Assembly (NCBI RefSeq): GCF_005490785.1
Contig: NZ_CP027295.1
Location: 868,001 to 932,000, forward strand
Reading direction: 5' to 3'
DNA length: 64,000 nucleotides
Source of the DNA: Brachybacterium sp. SGAir0954
Lineage (GTDB): Bacteria; Actinomycetota; Actinomycetes; Actinomycetales; Dermabacteraceae
Shown here: positions 35,397 through 43,489 of the stretch, piece by piece
Numbering within the stretch: the stretch's first letter is position 1
Layout of the letters: every line of letters starts with the position of its first letter
Translations under genes and position numbers: made by a program
The notes under the pieces: generated by a model
The model's database searches: none
Told to the model about the DNA's origin: nothing
Seen by the model: the letters and a program-made list of their open reading frames with translations, nothing else

Positions 35397-37383
35397 GCGG
35401 ATCCACCGCGACGAGGCGCAGCCGCGTGCCCGGCGCGGCCTGGGCGAGCTGATCGAGCCCGGCCCGGGTGACCACACCGATCACGGGGTAGCCGCCGGTC
35501 GTGGGATGGTCCGGCCCGAACACGACGGGCAGGCCCGAGGGCGGGACCTGCACGGCACCCGGGAGCATCGCCTCGCTGGGCAGGGTCGCGGCGCCCTCGG
35601 GGACGGGCAGCGGTGGCCCGTCCAGGCGCACGCCCACCCGGTCCGAGTCGCTGCGCACCCTCCAGGTCGTGGTGCGGAGCGCCCTCACGGCGGCCTCGCC
35701 GAGCAGCACGTCCCGGGGGCCGAGGACGACGGGCACCTCGAGCGGCGGGCGGGGTGCCGGGGCGGGGTCGGCAGCAGGGTCGTCGCTGTCGCTGTCGTCA
35801 TCGTGCTCGGTCCCGGATGCGGGGCCGACGGCGGAGTCGGCGTCGGGCCCGGCGACGGGTCCCGGGCCCTGCGCCGGCACGGCGTCGAGGCCGTGCTCGG
35901 GGCTGATCCCCAGCTGATCGCCTGCGCCGAGCGGCGCCGGTCCGAGCCCGGAGAGCGTGTCCCGGGAGAGCGAGCCGAGCACGGGTCCCTGCACACCGCC
36001 GCCGTCCGCGTCGCGACCCTGCGCGCCGTCGTCCTGCCCGATGCCCCCGGCGCCGACCACCCCCGTGATCCCGCCGCGCACGGCGAGCACGATCCGCAGG
36101 CCCGAGGCGGCGGGACCGATCGTGAGCTCGTCCCCGGCGTCCAGCGCGAACGCACGCCCGCCCGAGACGCCCGCCGGGACCTCGCGGTCCTCCTCGTCCG
36201 GGTCGCCGCGCAGGATCGTCACCGGTGCCGGCGCCCCCGCGAGGGCGATCACGAGCGGGGCGGACGCCCGCAGCCGCAGCGGCCCCAGCAGCCCTTCGAG
36301 CGCCGCGGCGTGCGGAGGGTTGCCGACGGCGAGGTTCGCGCTGACGAGCGCTCCCCGGTCGAAGGCCCCGGAGCTGCTCACGCCGATCGAGGCGCGGCCG
36401 GGTCGTCCTGCGTCCTCGACGAGCAGCAGCGGCCCGGGCGCGAGCACCTCGAGCGACCGGCCGGCCGCGACCGGAAGCACACCGGTTCGGCCCGCAGATC
36501 TCTCGCGCGCGGCCTCCCGGCCACTCACGCCCCGGCTCCCGGGGTCGCCCGCCTCCGGTCTCCGCGGAGCGGCGCGGAGGGCGGCGAGGCGCTCGCGGGC
36601 GGCGGCCGCCTCCCGCCGGGCGAGCTCGAGCGCGGAGGCGGCGCCGCTCGTCGCCGCCGCACCCACCGGGGTGCCGGCGAGGCCGCGGGGGCGCGCACCT
36701 GCCGGCGCCGCCGCCGATCCCGCGAGCAGGCGGTCGCGCCGGGCCCGGAAGCGCACGCGCGTGCCCGGCGCGAGCAGGGCGGGCGGTGTGCGCTCGGGGT
36801 CGAAGAGCGTCACGTCGGCGCGGCCCACGAGCTGCCAGCCGCCGGGGGAGGAGCGCGGGTAGACGCCGCAGTAGCCGGCCGCGAGCGCGACAGAGCCGGG
36901 CGGGACGGCCGTGCGCGGGGAGGAGCGGCGCGGCACCTGCCAGCGCGGGCCCTCGCCCTCCGCCTGCGGCACGAGGTAGGAGAAGCCGGGCGCGAAGCCG
37001 CCGAAGGCCGCCGTCCACAGGGTCCCCGTGTGCGCCGTGACCAGGGCGGGGACCTCGAGTCCCAGCAGCGCGGCGGTCTCGGCGAGGTCCTCCCCGTCGT
37101 AGACCACGGGGATCTCGACCTCCTGCGCCGCCGCGTCCTCGGCGGGGGCGGGAGGGAGGTGCTCGAGGAGCGCCGCGAGGGTGCGCGCGTCGGCGCCGCT
37201 CGTGCCGCGCAGCAGCAGGGTGCGCTCGGCGGGGACGAGGTCCGCGAGCGCGGCGGGGGCGAGGGCGCGCACCGCGCTCGCGGCCCCGAGCACGTCGGCG
37301 GTGTCCGGGTAGACGGCGAGCACGGCGGCCTCCCCGGCGGGGCGGAGATCCTGCGGCGGCGGGAGATGCTCCCCGGGGCTCAC
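35377..37383 (-). CDS. pxpBC: 5-oxoprolinase subunits B and C fused (PxpB-PxpC)
   Basis: 668 residues. Residues 1-215 match PxpB (KipI-like, cyclophilin-like): FGGFAPGFSYLVP, PRRSSPRTAVPPGSVALAAG, GWQLVGRADVTLFD. After a Arg/Ala-rich linker the PxpC (KipA-like) half begins near residue 290: VLAPGPLLLVEDAGRPG, SGAFDRGALVSANLAVGN, and near the end LPVVFGPDHPTTGGYPVIG. With PxpA it hydrolyses ATP to open 5-oxoproline to glutamate. PxpB/PxpC are usually separate genes; the frame here is continuous, so it is a real fusion. An acidic low-complexity insert (about residues 465-550) splits the PxpC half after VRGGITG. GTG start overlaps the pxpA stop (GTGA). Confidence 0.9.
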   Translation of the reverse strand: MSPGEHLPPPQDLRPAGEAAVLAVYPDTADVLGAASAVRALAPAALADLVPAERTLLLRGTSGADARTLAALLEHLPPAPAEDAAAQEVEIPVVYDGEDLAETAALLGLEVPALVTAHTGTLWTAAFGGFAPGFSYLVPQAEGEGPRWQVPRRSSPRTAVPPGSVALAAGYCGVYPRSSPGGWQLVGRADVTLFDPERTPPALLAPGTRVRFRARRDRLLAGSAAAPAGARPRGLAGTPVGAAATSGAASALELARREAAAARERLAALRAAPRRPEAGDPGSRGVSGREAARERSAGRTGVLPVAAGRSLEVLAPGPLLLVEDAGRPGRASIGVSSSGAFDRGALVSANLAVGNPPHAAALEGLLGPLRLRASAPLVIALAGAPAPVTILRGDPDEEDREVPAGVSGGRAFALDAGDELTIGPAASGLRIVLAVRGGITGVVGAGGIGQDDGAQGRDADGGGVQGPVLGSLSRDTLSGLGPAPLGAGDQLGISPEHGLDAVPAQGPGPVAGPDADSAVGPASGTEHDDDSDSDDPAADPAPAPRPPLEVPVVLGPRDVLLGEAAVRALRTTTWRVRSDSDRVGVRLDGPPLPVPEGAATLPSEAMLPGAVQVPPSGLPVVFGPDHPTTGGYPVIGVVTRAGLDQLAQAAPGTRLRLVAVDPLRVRSR

Positions 37384-38138
37384 AGCGCCGCCCGGATCGT
37401 CATGCCCTCCGCCTCGAGCCGCTCGCGCACCGCGCGGGCCAGGGTCACCGCGCCCGGTGTGTCCCCGTGCAGGCAGAGGGTGCGCACGGGCAGGTCGATC
37501 ACGGTGCCGTCCGTCGTGCGCACCTGCCCGTCGCGGGCGAGGGAGAGCGCCTGGGCGGTGACCTCCTCCGCGGTGGAGAGCACGGCGCCCGCCTCGCGGC
37601 GCGGGGTGAGCGTGCCCGCCGGGGTGTAGGTGCGGTCCGCGAAGCCCTCGAGCAGCACGGGCAGGCCGGCGCGCTCGGCGAGGGCGGCGACCACGGACCC
37701 GGGGGCGGCGAGCAGCGCCGGCTCCCCGCCGAGCTCCTGCAGCGCCGTGACCACCGCCGCGGCCTGCGCCTCGTGGTGGGCGATCGCGTTGTAGAGCGCG
37801 CCGTGGGGCTTCACCCCGCGCACACGGGTGCCGGTGGCCGCTGCGAGCGCCTGCAGGGCGCCGGTCTGCGCGAGGATCTGGTCGGTGAGCTCCGCGGGGG
37901 CGATGTCGAGGAAGCGCCGGCCGAAGCCCTGCAGGTCCGGGTAGGCCACGTGGGCGGTGACGGCGACCTCCCGGACGGCCGCCGCCCTCAGCGCGGCGCG
38001 CATGGTCGTGGGGTCCCCGGCGTGGCCGCCGCAGGCGACGTTCGCGGTGGTGACGACGTCGAGCAGCGCCTCGTCGTCGCCGAGGCGCCAGTCGCCGTAG
38101 CCCTCGCCGAGGTCCGCGTTCAGGTCGATCGTGCTCAC
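37380..38138 (-). CDS. pxpA: 5-oxoprolinase subunit A (LamB/YcsF family)
   Basis: 252 residues, normal for PxpA. Starts STIDLNADLGEGYGDW, then VTTANVACGGHAGDP, VTAHVAYPDLQGFGRR, RGVKPHGALYN, GFADRTYTPAGTLTPR and, near the end, RTLCLHGDTPGA: the complete family signature. It catalyses, with PxpB/C, ATP-dependent cleavage of 5-oxoproline, a damage product of glutamine. The GTG start overlaps the sirtuin stop and the stop overlaps the pxpBC start, both as GTGA, so translation of the three is coupled. GAGGAG lies eight bases before the GTG. Confidence 0.95.
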   Translation of the reverse strand: MSTIDLNADLGEGYGDWRLGDDEALLDVVTTANVACGGHAGDPTTMRAALRAAAVREVAVTAHVAYPDLQGFGRRFLDIAPAELTDQILAQTGALQALAAATGTRVRGVKPHGALYNAIAHHEAQAAAVVTALQELGGEPALLAAPGSVVAALAERAGLPVLLEGFADRTYTPAGTLTPRREAGAVLSTAEEVTAQALSLARDGQVRTTDGTVIDLPVRTLCLHGDTPGAVTLARAVRERLEAEGMTIRAAL

Positions 38139-39196
38139 GCTCGGGTCTCCTCGGTGCTGCGTCGGGGGTGGTGATCGGGGGTGGGGCCGACGGCGGGTCC
38201 GGAGGGGGCGACGTCGGGCCCGAGCCGCTCCGCCCAGGTGCCGAGCACGTCCTCGATCCGGCCGTGCAGGCGCACCGTCGCGAGAGGGTCCCCTCGGGTG
38301 GGGCCGTCGTTGAGGATGACGACCCCCTGGCCTGCGCGGTGGGCGGCGCGCACGAACCGCAGCCCGGACTGCACGGTGAGGCTCGAGCCGAGCACCAGCA
38401 GGGACCGCGCGGCGGCGAGCGCAGCGAAGGCCGCCTGCACGGTCTCGGGGCGGGCCGCCTCGCCGAAGAACACGACGTCGGGCTTGAGGATCCCGCCGCA
38501 CAGCGGGCACGGCGGGTAGCGGAAGCTGCTCGTGCGGTCCACCTCGGCGTCCCCGTCGGGCGCCTGCGCGGCATCCGCCGCGAGCTCCTCGATCCGGGCG
38601 GCGAGCTCGGGGTTCATGGCGAGCATCCGGGAGTGGAGCGCGGAGCGGGAGCTCAGCGCGCCGCAGCTGAGGCAGCGCACCCGGTCGAGGCGTCCGTGCA
38701 GGTCGATGACGGGATCGGAGCCGGCGCGGCCGTGCAGGCCGTCCACGTTCTGGGTGATGACCGCGCTCTGCGGCAGCGGGCCGGCGCCGAGCCGCGCGAG
38801 CAGCAGATGGCCGCGGTTGGGGCGGGCCCGGCCGAACTGCGTCCAGCCGACGGTGGAGCGCGCCCAGTAGCGGCGCCGCGAGAGGTCCGAGCCGGCGAAC
38901 TCCTGGAAGGTCATGGGGGAGCGGGGCACGGCGTGACGGCCGCGGTAATCCGGCAGGCCCGAGGCGGTGGACATGCCCGCCCCGGTGAGCACGGCGACCG
39001 GGCCCTCGCGCAACAGGTCGAGCGCCGCCCCGAGCTCGTCGGGCCCGCTGATGCGGCCGTACTCGGCGCTGTCCACGGGGCCCCAGGCGGGCGTGCGCGG
39101 CAGCGACCGGGCGGGCGCCGGCGTCGCCGCGGTGGAGAACCAGCGGCCGACGTCCGCCGCGGGCCCGGCACGGTGGCCGTCGGCGGGGATGCTCAT
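38135..39196 (-). CDS. Sirtuin (SIR2) NAD-dependent protein deacylase
   Basis: 353 residues, longer than the usual 240-300 because of an N-terminal extension (about 50) and a Pro/Gly-rich C-terminal tail. NAD-binding TGAGMSTASGLPDYRG at 71-86, TQNVDGLH at 148-155, catalytic H167 in IDLHGRLDRVRC, zinc cysteines C175-x-x-C178 and a second CPLC pair near 245, then LGSSLTVQSG. It removes acyl groups from lysines using NAD+. It is the second gene of a dedA-sirtuin-pxpA-pxpBC chain, each junction a 4-base ATGA/GTGA overlap; GGAGGG abuts the ATG inside the dedA end. Confidence 0.93.
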   Translation of the reverse strand: MSIPADGHRAGPAADVGRWFSTAATPAPARSLPRTPAWGPVDSAEYGRISGPDELGAALDLLREGPVAVLTGAGMSTASGLPDYRGRHAVPRSPMTFQEFAGSDLSRRRYWARSTVGWTQFGRARPNRGHLLLARLGAGPLPQSAVITQNVDGLHGRAGSDPVIDLHGRLDRVRCLSCGALSSRSALHSRMLAMNPELAARIEELAADAAQAPDGDAEVDRTSSFRYPPCPLCGGILKPDVVFFGEAARPETVQAAFAALAAARSLLVLGSSLTVQSGLRFVRAAHRAGQGVVILNDGPTRGDPLATVRLHGRIEDVLGTWAERLGPDVAPSGPAVGPTPDHHPRRSTEETRA

Positions 39197-39825
39197 CCCT
39201 CCAGCGTAGGCGGGCCGTCCTTGCGGCGGCGCGATCGCAGGCGCTGGGTGAGCAGGCCCAGCAGCGCGAGGATCCCGATGCCGGCCACGATCGAGGAGTA
39301 GGTCCGCACGAATGCCTCGAGGGTCTCCCCGCCCGCGGTGCCGAAGAGGTAGCCGGCGACGACGAAGACGGCGTTCCAGATCCCCGAGCCGAGTCCCGTG
39401 GCCAGGGCGAACAGCGCCACGGGCATGCGCTCGATGCCGGCGGGGAGCGAGATGAAGGTGCGCACCATCGGCACGAAGCGGGCGAGGGCGACGGCGGGGA
39501 AGCCGTGGCGGTCGAAGAACCGCACCGCCATGTCGACGTCCTTGTCCTCGAGCAGCGGGAGGCGCCGCACGAGCCGCCGCGTCCGCTCGAGGCCCAGGGT
39601 GCGGCCCACGGCGTAGACGCCGAGCCCGCCGAGGACGGAGCCGGCGGTGGTCCACGCGATCGGCACGAGCACGTGCTGGCCGTCGGCCGCGGCGCTCACG
39701 CCGGCGAAGGGGAGCAGCACCTCGCCGGGGACCGGTGGGAAGAGGGCCTCGGCGGCGATGACGAGCGCGATCCCGGGACCGCCGAGGAGCTCCATGAGGT
39801 GGATGGCGAATCCGGCGATGTCCAT
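39193..39825 (-). CDS. DedA-family membrane protein
   Basis: 210 residues, normal for DedA/SNARE-associated proteins. Family strings: EALFPPVPGEVLLPFAG near the N-terminus, a hydrophobic helix pair, then FFDRHGFPAVALARFVPMVRTFISLPAG, the re-entrant signature with conserved arginines, and GSGIWNAVFVVAGYLFG. DedA proteins flip or recycle lipid carriers such as undecaprenyl phosphate or phospholipids. First gene of the coupled operon; its stop overlaps the sirtuin start. GGAGGGGGAG directly precedes the ATG. Promoter not clear in the 366-base divergent gap. Confidence 0.92.
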   Translation of the reverse strand: MDIAGFAIHLMELLGGPGIALVIAAEALFPPVPGEVLLPFAGVSAAADGQHVLVPIAWTTAGSVLGGLGVYAVGRTLGLERTRRLVRRLPLLEDKDVDMAVRFFDRHGFPAVALARFVPMVRTFISLPAGIERMPVALFALATGLGSGIWNAVFVVAGYLFGTAGGETLEAFVRTYSSIVAGIGILALLGLLTQRLRSRRRKDGPPTLEG

Positions 39826-39983
39826 GGCTCCCCCTCCGTGCTCGACCGCCCTGCCCGTGCCGGGCCCCGCCCGGGCCGTGCGCGGCGAGGCTAGCGCCCG
39901 CGCATGGCGAGGGGGTGAACGGGCGGCGTCCGCCGCGGAGGTCACGACCCGGCGTCGATCCGGCGCCGCTGCCGTGGACGGCA

Positions 39984-40016
39984 TTGACATCCACGGCGGT
40001 TAGCGCTTTCCTATGT
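39984..40016 (+). promoter_or_regulatory. Promoter with overlapping LacI-type operator (sugar importer operon)
   Basis: A perfect -35 TTGACA at 39984-39989. TAGCGCTT (40001-40008), with the palindrome AGCGCT, lies between it and candidate -10 sequences TTTCCT (17-base spacer) or CTATGT. TAGCGCTT recurs before the second binding-protein gene. The 366-base gap (39826-40191) also holds the 40079 operator and the ribosome site AAGGAGA; nothing else is seen. Confidence 0.55.
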
Positions 40017-40078
40017 GTGCCGCACCACAGGGTGCCCCCTCGTCGTCGAGGGATCACCCGCGCACTGCAACACGCGAA

Positions 40079-40090
40079 TGAAACCTTTCA
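40079..40090 (+). promoter_or_regulatory. Candidate operator TGAAACCTTTCA
   Basis: Near-palindrome with arms TGAAA/TTTCA, in the leader of the importer operon. It shares the half-site TGAAAC with sites at 50374, 53943 and 54031. Confidence 0.45.
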
Positions 40091-40191
40091 GAAACAGGCG
40101 TGCGCCGATCGCAGCAGACCGGCGCCCCACCACCGCCCGCCCACGCTTCAGCAGCAGGGCAGCACCCGCCCACAGGATCAAAGGAGATCTG

Positions 40192-41505
40192 ATGCTCACC
40201 CGACGCACCGCCCTCACCCTGGGCCTCGCCGTCCCCGGCCTCGCCGGCCTCGTCGCATGCGGCCCGAACGCGACCTCCGGCGGTGGCTCCGGCGGCAGCG
40301 ACGGCGGCTCCGCCGATTCCGGCAGCTTCCGCCTCGCCTGGTGGGGCAACCCCACCCGCAACGAGAACACCACGAACGCCATCGCCGCCTACAAGGAGGA
40401 GAAGCCCGACGTCACGATCTCCCCGGAGCCCGGCGAGTGGAGCGGCTACTGGGACAAGCTCGCCACCCAGACCGCCGGCGGCGACTTCCCCGACGTCGTC
40501 CAGATGGACGAGAAGTACCTCGCCGAGTACGCGGGCCGCGGCGCCCTCCTCGACCTCGCCGGCGCGGGGCTGGACACCTCGAAGTTCGTGGACGGCTCGG
40601 TCGAGGTCGGCGAGGTGAAGGACGTGGGCCTCGCCGCGATCAACGCGGGGCTGAACGCCTTCACCGTGCTCGTGAACCCGGACGTCTTCGAGGCGGCCGG
40701 GGTGGACGTCCCGGACGACACCACGTGGACCTGGGACGAGATGATCGAGACCGCCGCGCGGATCACCGAGGCCACCGAGGACGGCACCTACGGCATGACC
40801 CAGATGGGCACCGTGCAGGGGCTCTTCCAGCTCTGGGTGCGCCAGGCCGGCCAGGACCAGTACGAGGACGGAAAGGCCGGCTTCGACGCGGCCGCCGCCA
40901 CGAGCTGGTTCGAGTGGGCCAAGAAGATCCAGGACTCGAAGGCCGGCCCCGGCGCGGACGCCTCCGTAGAGGACTCCACCGCCGCCATGGACCAGTCCCT
41001 CTTCGGCACCGGCAAGATCGCCATGACCGTCGCCTGGTCCAACCAGGTCGTCGCCAACGACGCGCTGCACGACGGGAAGCTCACGGTGCTGCGGCCGCCG
41101 TCGACCGCCGGCTCCGCCGCCGAGGCGCAGCTCTGGTACAAGGCGTCGATGTACTGGGCCGTCTCCGCGAAGAGCGCGAACTCCGCGGCCGCCGTCGCCT
41201 TCGTCGACTACCTCGTGAACTCCCCGGACGCCGGGAAGATCCTCTCCGTGGAGCGCGGCGTGCCCGGCAACCTCGAGGTCCGTGAGGCGATCACCCCGGA
41301 CCTCGACGAGTCCAGCAAGAAGGCCGTGGACTTCCTCGACGCGATCGAGAAGGAGCTGGGCGACGCCCCCGAGATCACCCCGCAGGGCGGCGGCCAGTTC
41401 GAGGACATCCTCACCCGCGCCGGGCAGGACATGCTCTTCGGCACGATCACTCCCGCCGACGCCGGCCAGCGCCTGCTGGACGAGCTGAACTCCGCCCTGT
41501 CCTGA
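40192..41505 (+). CDS. ABC transporter solute-binding lipoprotein, carbohydrate family 1
   Basis: 437 residues. N-terminal MLTRRTALTLGLAVPGLAG then lipobox LVAC with C23 as lipid anchor, followed by a Gly/Ser linker. The rest is an MalE-like type 1 sugar-binding fold: FRLAWWGNP, SGYWDKLATQ, FPDVVQMDEKYLAEYA, DDTTWTWDEM. It captures an oligosaccharide outside the membrane for the two permeases downstream. AAGGAGA is five bases before the ATG. A 17-bp hairpin separates it from the permeases. A close paralogue lies at 54097; shared strings are CGPNA, WWGN, YWDKLATQ and DDTTWTWD. Confidence 0.93.
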   Translation: MLTRRTALTLGLAVPGLAGLVACGPNATSGGGSGGSDGGSADSGSFRLAWWGNPTRNENTTNAIAAYKEEKPDVTISPEPGEWSGYWDKLATQTAGGDFPDVVQMDEKYLAEYAGRGALLDLAGAGLDTSKFVDGSVEVGEVKDVGLAAINAGLNAFTVLVNPDVFEAAGVDVPDDTTWTWDEMIETAARITEATEDGTYGMTQMGTVQGLFQLWVRQAGQDQYEDGKAGFDAAAATSWFEWAKKIQDSKAGPGADASVEDSTAAMDQSLFGTGKIAMTVAWSNQVVANDALHDGKLTVLRPPSTAGSAAEAQLWYKASMYWAVSAKSANSAAAVAFVDYLVNSPDAGKILSVERGVPGNLEVREAITPDLDESSKKAVDFLDAIEKELGDAPEITPQGGGQFEDILTRAGQDMLFGTITPADAGQRLLDELNSALS

Positions 41506-41512
41506 CCGACCC

Positions 41513-41549
41513 GGCCGGGCTGCGGGGCGACGCGCCCCGCAGCCCGGCC
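41513..41549 (+). terminator. 17-bp perfect hairpin between binding protein and permease
   Basis: Arms GGCCGGGCTGCGGGGCG (41513-41529) and its exact complement (41533-41549) around a 3-base loop, eight bases after the binding-protein stop. Within an operon this usually causes partial termination or 3'-end protection, giving more binding protein than permease. Confidence 0.7.
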
Positions 41550-41569
41550 CCACAGAAGGGAGACACCCG

Positions 41570-42508
41570 ATGAGCGCTGTCGGAGAGCTCACCCAGATCG
41601 TGTCCCGCCGCAAGAAGGGCGGGGTGCGCGAGAAGCACCCGGACAACAAGATCTCGCTCGTGTTCATGGCCCCGTGGCTGATCGGCCTGCTGGGCATCAC
41701 GATCATCCCGATGATCGCGAGCTTCGCGCTCTCGTTCACGGACTACAGCCTGCTGGCCCCGCCCGAGTTCGTGGGCCTCGCGAACTTCCGCGAGATGCTG
41801 GGCGACACCCGCCTGCACCACTCGCTCGTGGTCACCTTCACCTACGTGATCGTGGGGACGCCGCTGCAGCTCATCGCCGCGCTGCTGCTCGCCGTGGTGC
41901 TCAACCAGGGAATGAAGGGCCTGTCCTTCTACCGCTCGGTGTTCTACCTGCCCTCGCTCATGGGCGGCTCCGTCGCGATCTCGATCCTGTGGCGTCAGAT
42001 GTTCGGCGCCGACGGCCTCGTGAACCGCTTCCTCGGGATGCTCGGATTCACCGACCTGCCCGGCTGGGTGTCCAATCCGGACACGGCGCTGTGGACGATC
42101 ATCCTGCTGCACGTGTGGACCTTCGGCTCGCCGATGATCATCTTCCTCGCGGGCCTGCGGCAGATCCCGCAGATGTACTACGAGGCCGCGAGCGTGGACG
42201 GCGCCTCGAAGGTGTCGCAGTTCTTCCGGATCACGATCCCGCTGCTCACGCCGATCATCTTCTTCAACCTCGTGCTGCAGGTGATCAACGCGTTCCAGAC
42301 CTTCACCCAGGCCTTCGTGGTCTCGGGTGGGACGGGCGGGCCGTCGGACTCGACGCTCTTCTACACGCTGTACCTGTACCAGAAGGGCTTCACCCAGTTC
42401 GACATGGGCTACGCCTCCGCGATGGCCTGGCTGCTGCTGGTCATCGTCGCGATCTTCACCGCGATCAACTTCTTCGTCTCCAAGTTCTGGGTGCATTACG
42501 ATGACTGA
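41570..42508 (+). CDS. ABC transporter permease, sugar (MalF-like)
   Basis: 312 residues with six hydrophobic helices, starting with LVFMAPWLIGLLGITIIPMIAS typical of MalF/UgpA-type permeases. The EAA loop YYEAASVDGASKVSQFFRI, which docks on the ATPase, is at about residues 202-220. GAAGGGAG precedes the ATG. Its stop overlaps the start of the second permease by 8 bp. The pair forms the channel for the binding protein upstream. No ATPase gene is present, so a shared MsiK-like ATPase encoded elsewhere is expected, as is usual for actinobacterial sugar importers. Confidence 0.94.
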   Translation: MSAVGELTQIVSRRKKGGVREKHPDNKISLVFMAPWLIGLLGITIIPMIASFALSFTDYSLLAPPEFVGLANFREMLGDTRLHHSLVVTFTYVIVGTPLQLIAALLLAVVLNQGMKGLSFYRSVFYLPSLMGGSVAISILWRQMFGADGLVNRFLGMLGFTDLPGWVSNPDTALWTIILLHVWTFGSPMIIFLAGLRQIPQMYYEAASVDGASKVSQFFRITIPLLTPIIFFNLVLQVINAFQTFTQAFVVSGGTGGPSDSTLFYTLYLYQKGFTQFDMGYASAMAWLLLVIVAIFTAINFFVSKFWVHYDD

Positions 42509-43424
42509 CCTCTCCACCGCCGCCCCCGAGATCCCGGGCCGCCCGGCGACCCCCGCCCCCACCGCTCCCCGCCGCAAGGCCGCCGGCGGCAGCGCCGGCC
42601 GCAGCGGCCGCGCCGTGCTCAAGCACGCGGCGATGATCGTCGCGAGCATCATCATGATCTACCCGCTGCTGTGGATGGTCGTCTCCTCCCTGCGCCCCAA
42701 CGAGGAGATCTTCCGCAACGCGAGCCTGTGGCCGCTGTCCTTCGACATCGACAACTACGTGCGTGGATGGACGGCGCAGTCCTTCGACTTCGGCCACTAC
42801 ATCCTGAACTCGACGCTGCTCGTGGTGGGCTGCGTGATCGGCAACCTGTTCGCCTGCACGCTCACCGCCTACGCCTTCGCGCGGCTCAGGTTCTGGGGCC
42901 GGAACATCGCCTTCGCGGTCATGCTCATGACCCTCATGCTGCCGATCCACGTCGTGATCGTGCCGCAGTACATCATGTTCTCCCAGACCGGCTGGGTGAA
43001 CACGATGCTGCCGCTCATCCTGCCGAAGTTCCTCGCCACGGACGCGTTCTTCATCTTCCTCATGGTGCAGTTCATCCGCGGCATCCCGCGGGAGCTCGAC
43101 GAGGCCGCCCGCATCGACGGCTGCGGCCACCTGCGGATCTTCTTCCGCATCGTGCTGCCGCTCATGACGCCGGCCCTCGCGACCACCACGATCTTCACCT
43201 TCATGTGGACCTGGAACGACTTCTTCGGCTCGCTCATCTACCTGACGACGCCGGACCACTTCACGGTGCCCCTCGCGCTGAAGTCCTATCTCGACAGCCA
43301 GGGCTCCTCCGACTGGGGCGCCATGTTCGCCATGTCGATCGTGTCCCTCGTGCCGCTGTTCCTGGTGTTCCTGTTCGGCCAGAAGTTCCTGGTGCGAGGC
43401 TTCGCCACGACCGGCATCAAATGA
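42501..43424 (+). CDS. ABC transporter permease, sugar (MalG-like)
   Basis: 307 residues. A Pro/Ala-rich cytosolic N-terminus (about 35) precedes six helices; IIMIYPLLWMVVSSLRPNEE is characteristic of MalG/UgpE-type permeases. The EAA loop ELDEAARIDGCGHLRIFFRI sits at about residues 197-216. It overlaps the previous permease gene by 8 bp. Its stop overlaps a possible upstream ATG of the next gene (ATGA). Confidence 0.94.
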   Translation: MTDLSTAAPEIPGRPATPAPTAPRRKAAGGSAGRSGRAVLKHAAMIVASIIMIYPLLWMVVSSLRPNEEIFRNASLWPLSFDIDNYVRGWTAQSFDFGHYILNSTLLVVGCVIGNLFACTLTAYAFARLRFWGRNIAFAVMLMTLMLPIHVVIVPQYIMFSQTGWVNTMLPLILPKFLATDAFFIFLMVQFIRGIPRELDEAARIDGCGHLRIFFRIVLPLMTPALATTTIFTFMWTWNDFFGSLIYLTTPDHFTVPLALKSYLDSQGSSDWGAMFAMSIVSLVPLFLVFLFGQKFLVRGFATTGIK

Positions 43425-43489
43425 CACCGTCCTCCACCGCCCCGTCCGCCACCCCGCACCCCCGCCCCGCGACCCAGGGAAGAAGCCCC

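Noticed and set aside
39203-39208. TACGCT six bases before the sirtuin ATG as a leaderless promoter
   Set aside because: It lies inside the dedA coding end, and the ATGA overlap with GGAGGG makes coupled translation more likely.
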